Origin: Clitopilus passeckerianus
Taxonomy: Eukaryota; Basidiomycota; Agaricomycetes; Agaricales; Entolomataceae
Direction of reading: 5' to 3'
Length of the DNA stretch: 64,000 bases
NCBI GenBank assembly: GCA_944990035.1
Contig: CALYLX010000030.1
Location: 104,723 to 168,722, forward strand
Positions within the stretch are counted from its first letter, which is position 1; every line of letters begins with the position of its first letter. The notes under the pieces are model-generated. The model had not been told where the DNA came from. It worked only from the letters and a program-made list of their open reading frames with translations, and did no database searches. This document shows, one piece after another, positions 60,928 through 64,000 of this stretch. The position numbers and the translations under genes are program-made.

Positions 60928-61873
60928 CTAATAAAGCCACATGCTAGCGCTGAAAGCGATAATCCCACCGAGCAACACCGGAATTGCGGATCTGACTCTA
61001 GCATTTGAGCCATTTGAGCCGCCAGTGCTGGACGAGCCAGAAGAACTGGGCGAGGGAGGTGCTGTTGCAACACCGTTTACACCTCCTGTCACCGGACCAC
61101 CATCAGTTACCTGCGTTCGACCAGTCCAACGTCAGCTTTCACGACAATTGTAAGCATTAATAAAAATATCTCTAACCGTAGGCTCTTGACTGCCAACACT
61201 TTTGGCAGCAGCGAGGAAGGCATCAAATGTGTTGCTTCCAGACGTAGGTGCATTGATACTGCCCACCATTCCTGCTCCGCAGTGAGAAGCCTAAGTCCCA
61301 TAAGTAAGAATTCGAAAACCTTGTGAAGAACAGGAAAATACCTGTTTGCAGTAGTACCAGATAGCTACGAGCACAGAGTATTGACAAAATGTCAGTTGCA
61401 GAAAGAACATACTCACGTTTGGTATCATCTACGATTGTGACACTGAACTGCTTCCCACTCGTTAAACCCGAGTCGAACCCTGCGGGCGAGGACCCACTAG
61501 CAGCCAGGTATATGCAAGGTGTATTGAAGGAAGACTGTGTCACCGAATGCGTAATCCCACCACTAAGCCAGAGTGAGAGGACTACAATGAAGGAAAGGAA
61601 AAGGCTCTCACTTAGGGAATGAGAACGTTACCACCGTTCCGTTAGGCGCTGTAATATTGGCAGGATGGAAGACCAAGCTGCCCTGGAAGGCGACATCGAC
61701 CTGATGGCAGGCCCCTTAATTGAAATTCTCTGGGGAACAACGTTAATTTTCCCAGCGGTATCAGGAGATACGGACGGCGACGGTTGTGGCGAAGTCATCG
61801 CCGGAGTATCTCCATACCGTGCACAGGCGGAGGTAGCAAGGGAGAGTAGAAGAGATCCAATGAAGAGTTGCAT
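60928..61873 (-). CDS. Secreted GPI-anchored cupredoxin-like protein
   Basis: Signal peptide MQLFIGSLLLSLATSACA at 61873. After a short Pro/Ser spacer and the first intron, the beta-barrel reads VDVAFQGSLVFHPANITAPN, GTVVTFSFPNGGITHSVTQS and SSFNTPCIYLAA. Then GFDSGLTSGKQFSVTIVDDT and, past an intron, PIWYYCKQASHCGAGMVGSI. The copper-type ligand set His (ITHSV), Cys (YYC), His (ASHC) and Met (GAGM) is present. A Ser/Gly-rich spacer and a hydrophobic C-terminus (AIPVLLGGIIAFSASMWLY) indicate a GPI anchor. Such proteins are abundant in agaricomycete secretomes; their role is largely unknown. Confidence 0.88.
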
Positions 61874-63286
61874 CGTTGAGCTGAAAATGTTGTGAGGACT
61901 TTCACTGAACGACCACGGTCTTTTAAATGCCTGATTTTGAGGGCAGTGCTTTGAGAGAATCGTCGAACGATCCCTGAATTGTGGGATAGCGTGGGTTACG
62001 AGTATCCTTTTTCGTGTATGAGCCCGTCGAACCCCTTGGACATTCGTTCCTTGCAGCTGTCAGCTGCAATGTCGGTCATCTACGGCGCGTTTCAAAGCAA
62101 GTTAACTTGAAGCTGGACATCGGTGTAACCCCAGATACAAGTCATATCGTGCGAGTCTGTAGCCCTGATATAGAAGCTGTTGCTATTCACGTCCAAGATC
62201 ATCAGCTCGAGAGTATCTTTCGATCTCAGTAGAATCCGCAAGAATGAGGTCGGCAGAACTTGAGGGCTCAAGACCTTGACAGGGCCCTGCATGGGTGGAA
62301 ATGATCGAATGGGCACTGATCGAGGAGGCCATTCGGTAGCATCACACGTCAATGCTGTGAAGCCTCGTTGATCTGCGCAGTTAATTCATAGTCGTATACA
62401 AAGACCTTTCGTGGAAAGATTTGCCCGGGATCGTTGGACAGAGCGAAAGCAACCTCAAGCGGCCGTTCTACGTTTAGCCTCATTTGCAGCATCGCTTACG
62501 TACGACAACCACCGAGCACTCCGAGCTGGCAATGGTATCGGTGGTACTGAATCTTCGGTAAATCATGCAAGTCTGGTTTCGGAGAGGAACCCTGTGTTCG
62601 GGTGGTAAAGGAGAAAAAGCGCAGGCTAGGGGTCATCTGCGACATTATCAGTAATTTAGCGCCCTATAACCAACCTATAAATTGATTTGTGCAAGGGTTA
62701 AATTTCAGAGAAGATGAAAGTTGCCAGTTATTTTTGAAGGGTGCGATGGGGTATACGATGCTGCGCAGTAAATTGAACGGGTGACCTGTTTCATATTTAC
62801 GGGGGGCGGGACTATCTACGCCCGGTGGCCTCGTTGATAGGATTGTTGATAGGTTCTCCGAGAAACCCGTGTTGAACAAAGGAGCCGGTTTTCTGGCAGT
62901 GCGAACCACAGACAATGAGCATCTGAATTGTCTTGCTACAAACCCGAACCCAAAGAGACGATTGTTGAAGATCGTCTCCAAAATCTGTGGCAAATAGCCC
63001 TCGGATATATCCCAGAGAAGATGCGCCACAAAGGAATTGAGTTCCAAAAGACTTTCAAAATTCAACGAACGGGAAAATGAGTGAAAATAATTAGCATGCG
63101 ATAGATTTCCATTAGAGATTGGGTATGCACAACAATTATATCGTAGTACTTCCATCCAGGATTCAGAAACAGTAGTTAGATCAGCTCTATAGAAGCTGCC
63201 TTTCCCACCTATAAAGAAGGGGTGGCTAGTTTAGAGGAGTAAAAGACGTTGACTGAGCATAAACGTCAGCACGGAGGTTTAAACAC
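61874..63286. other. 1.4-kb stretch without a supported gene
   Basis: The first 100 bp are the cupredoxin promoter, with a TTTAAA box at about 61921-61927 on its strand. Minus-strand frames at 62352-62092 (86 residues) and 63155-62664 (163 residues) start with methionine but show no domain, signal peptide or splice partner I recognise. They could be exons of an unknown gene. Confidence 0.45.
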
Positions 63287-64000
63287 CTAGATAAGCGTCA
63301 TACTGCTTGGGTTAGACCGATAATTATTGTGGCGGCATCTATTTTGTAACGGATCGGTATCAAACATTGTGTCGGGAAAAAGCCAAAGCAAGAACGTACT
63401 GCGCGTAACTTGAACTGATTCTTCTTGTCCACAAGACGGAGCTGCCCATTGCTCTGCAAATGTTGTTTGTCTCAAAGCTGGAGGAAGAAAGATATCAAAC
63501 TCACTCTCGAAGAGCTTCCTTGCTGAAAGGTATGTGGTTATCACCAGTCATGGCTGTTCTAAAGATAATGGGCTCGCGCTCGGCAGCCACAATCATGGCA
63601 GATTCCATGACGATCGTAGGGTGGAAGAACTCTTGGACTCCGTTCGTAAACAAGAGAGAAATAATCAAGAGTTGCCCGGCCGCCTTCTTCCTTGCATCGG
63701 CCAACTCGCGAGCCATAGCTGGATTTAAGGACCGAGGGGCCGATTCTAGCTTTTCAACTTTTAGCATAACTTCATTCTTCGAGGGTCCTGTCCATTTATC
63801 AACATCATGGTCCAAGCCATAACATCTGCCGGTTGTGTAGTAACTGTGATTTTCAGCATATCCACGTCGGAAAGAAGAATATCGGGGAGAAACGCGATGG
63901 CATATGTCTAGAAGAGATGGAGAAGAAGGCCACAGGCAGGGACGCGAGTTACGAGCTTCATGGCAATATCGGGGTACTTTGTACCACGATCGTCGGCCAC
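63287..64000 (-). CDS. Unidentified gene, partial at the right edge
   Basis: A minus-strand frame at 63815-63501 encodes a Lys/Ala/Leu-rich segment with helical character: NEVMLKVEKLESAPRSLNPA, MARELADARKKAAGQLLIIS, LLFTNGVQEFFHPTIVMESA. It may be spliced to FEFDIFLPPALRQTTF near 63500-63400 and to an upstream exon in 63990-63850 (DIAMKLVTRVPACGLLLHLF). I do not recognise the family. The gene's 5' part lies beyond the window. The composition (few stops, hydrophobic periodicity) argues for coding, but I am not sure. Confidence 0.3.

Noticed and set aside
62664..63155. 163-residue minus-strand frame as a gene
   Set aside because: No recognisable domain, no neighbouring exon and no promoter-like context; could be chance.

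Overview
The window looks like nuclear DNA of a filamentous basidiomycete, most likely an agaricomycete. The genes are dense and interrupted by many introns of about 45-65 bp. The orthologues are those of a filamentous fungus: formin, Met30-type F-box/WD protein, GSK3, ATG8, COQ7, HID1 and ER glucosidase I. The transposon families (Tc1/mariner, BED-type hAT, pogo/CENP-B-like, copia, gypsy) are ones common in these fungi. All functional calls come from reading conceptual translations by eye; no database search was run.

The window has two parts. Bases 1 to about 19,900 are a nested transposon graveyard. A hAT transposase remnant (minus strand) runs off the left edge and is split by a mariner element at 124-1742. 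A gypsy gag-protease remnant (minus, about 3195-6003) carries two retropepsin-like domains in tandem and a 112-bp foldback insertion. A copia element, starting with a piece of LTR at 6004 and with its body at 10131-18697, abuts the gypsy gag. Its 5' LTR is broken up by a second mariner (6152-7773), an inverted piece of copia 3' end (7774-8009) and a pogo-like transposase gene (8010-9830). Its pol carries a solo LTR with a 5-bp target duplication (13630-14018). Its 3' LTR carries a third mariner (16801-18420). The second and third mariners plus 236 bp of flank form a near-identical inverted repeat of about 1.86 kb. Most open-reading breaks I could align are C-to-T or G-to-A changes.

Bases about 19,900 to 64,000 are ordinary, gene-dense euchromatin: glucosidase I (-), Bni1-type formin (-), GPI-anchored PEBP-like protein (+), RBM5-like RNA-binding protein (-), NDUFB4-like complex I subunit (+), COQ7 (-), a Jupiter/HN1-like repeat protein (+), an intron-containing tRNA-Leu (-), a four-helix/pseudokinase/RasGEF fusion (+), Met30-like F-box/WD40 (-), GSK3 (-), an MFS transporter (+), tRNase Z (-), an SPFH/band-7 protein (+), ATG8 (+), a RAD51 paralogue (-), HID1 (-), a cupredoxin GPI protein (-) and a partial unknown gene at the right edge. 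Several neighbours are divergent pairs with short shared promoters (formin/PEBP about 100 bp; RBM/NDUFB4 about 110 bp; COQ7/HN1-like about 260 bp).

The genes do not form one pathway. They are mostly housekeeping functions: ER glycan trimming, actin polarity, splicing, respiration and quinone synthesis, Ras signalling, ubiquitin ligation, tRNA maturation, autophagy, DNA repair and Golgi trafficking. The most unusual items are the pseudokinase-RasGEF fusion, the intron-phased repeat protein, the tandem protease pair in the gypsy remnant and the mariner-anchored inverted duplication.
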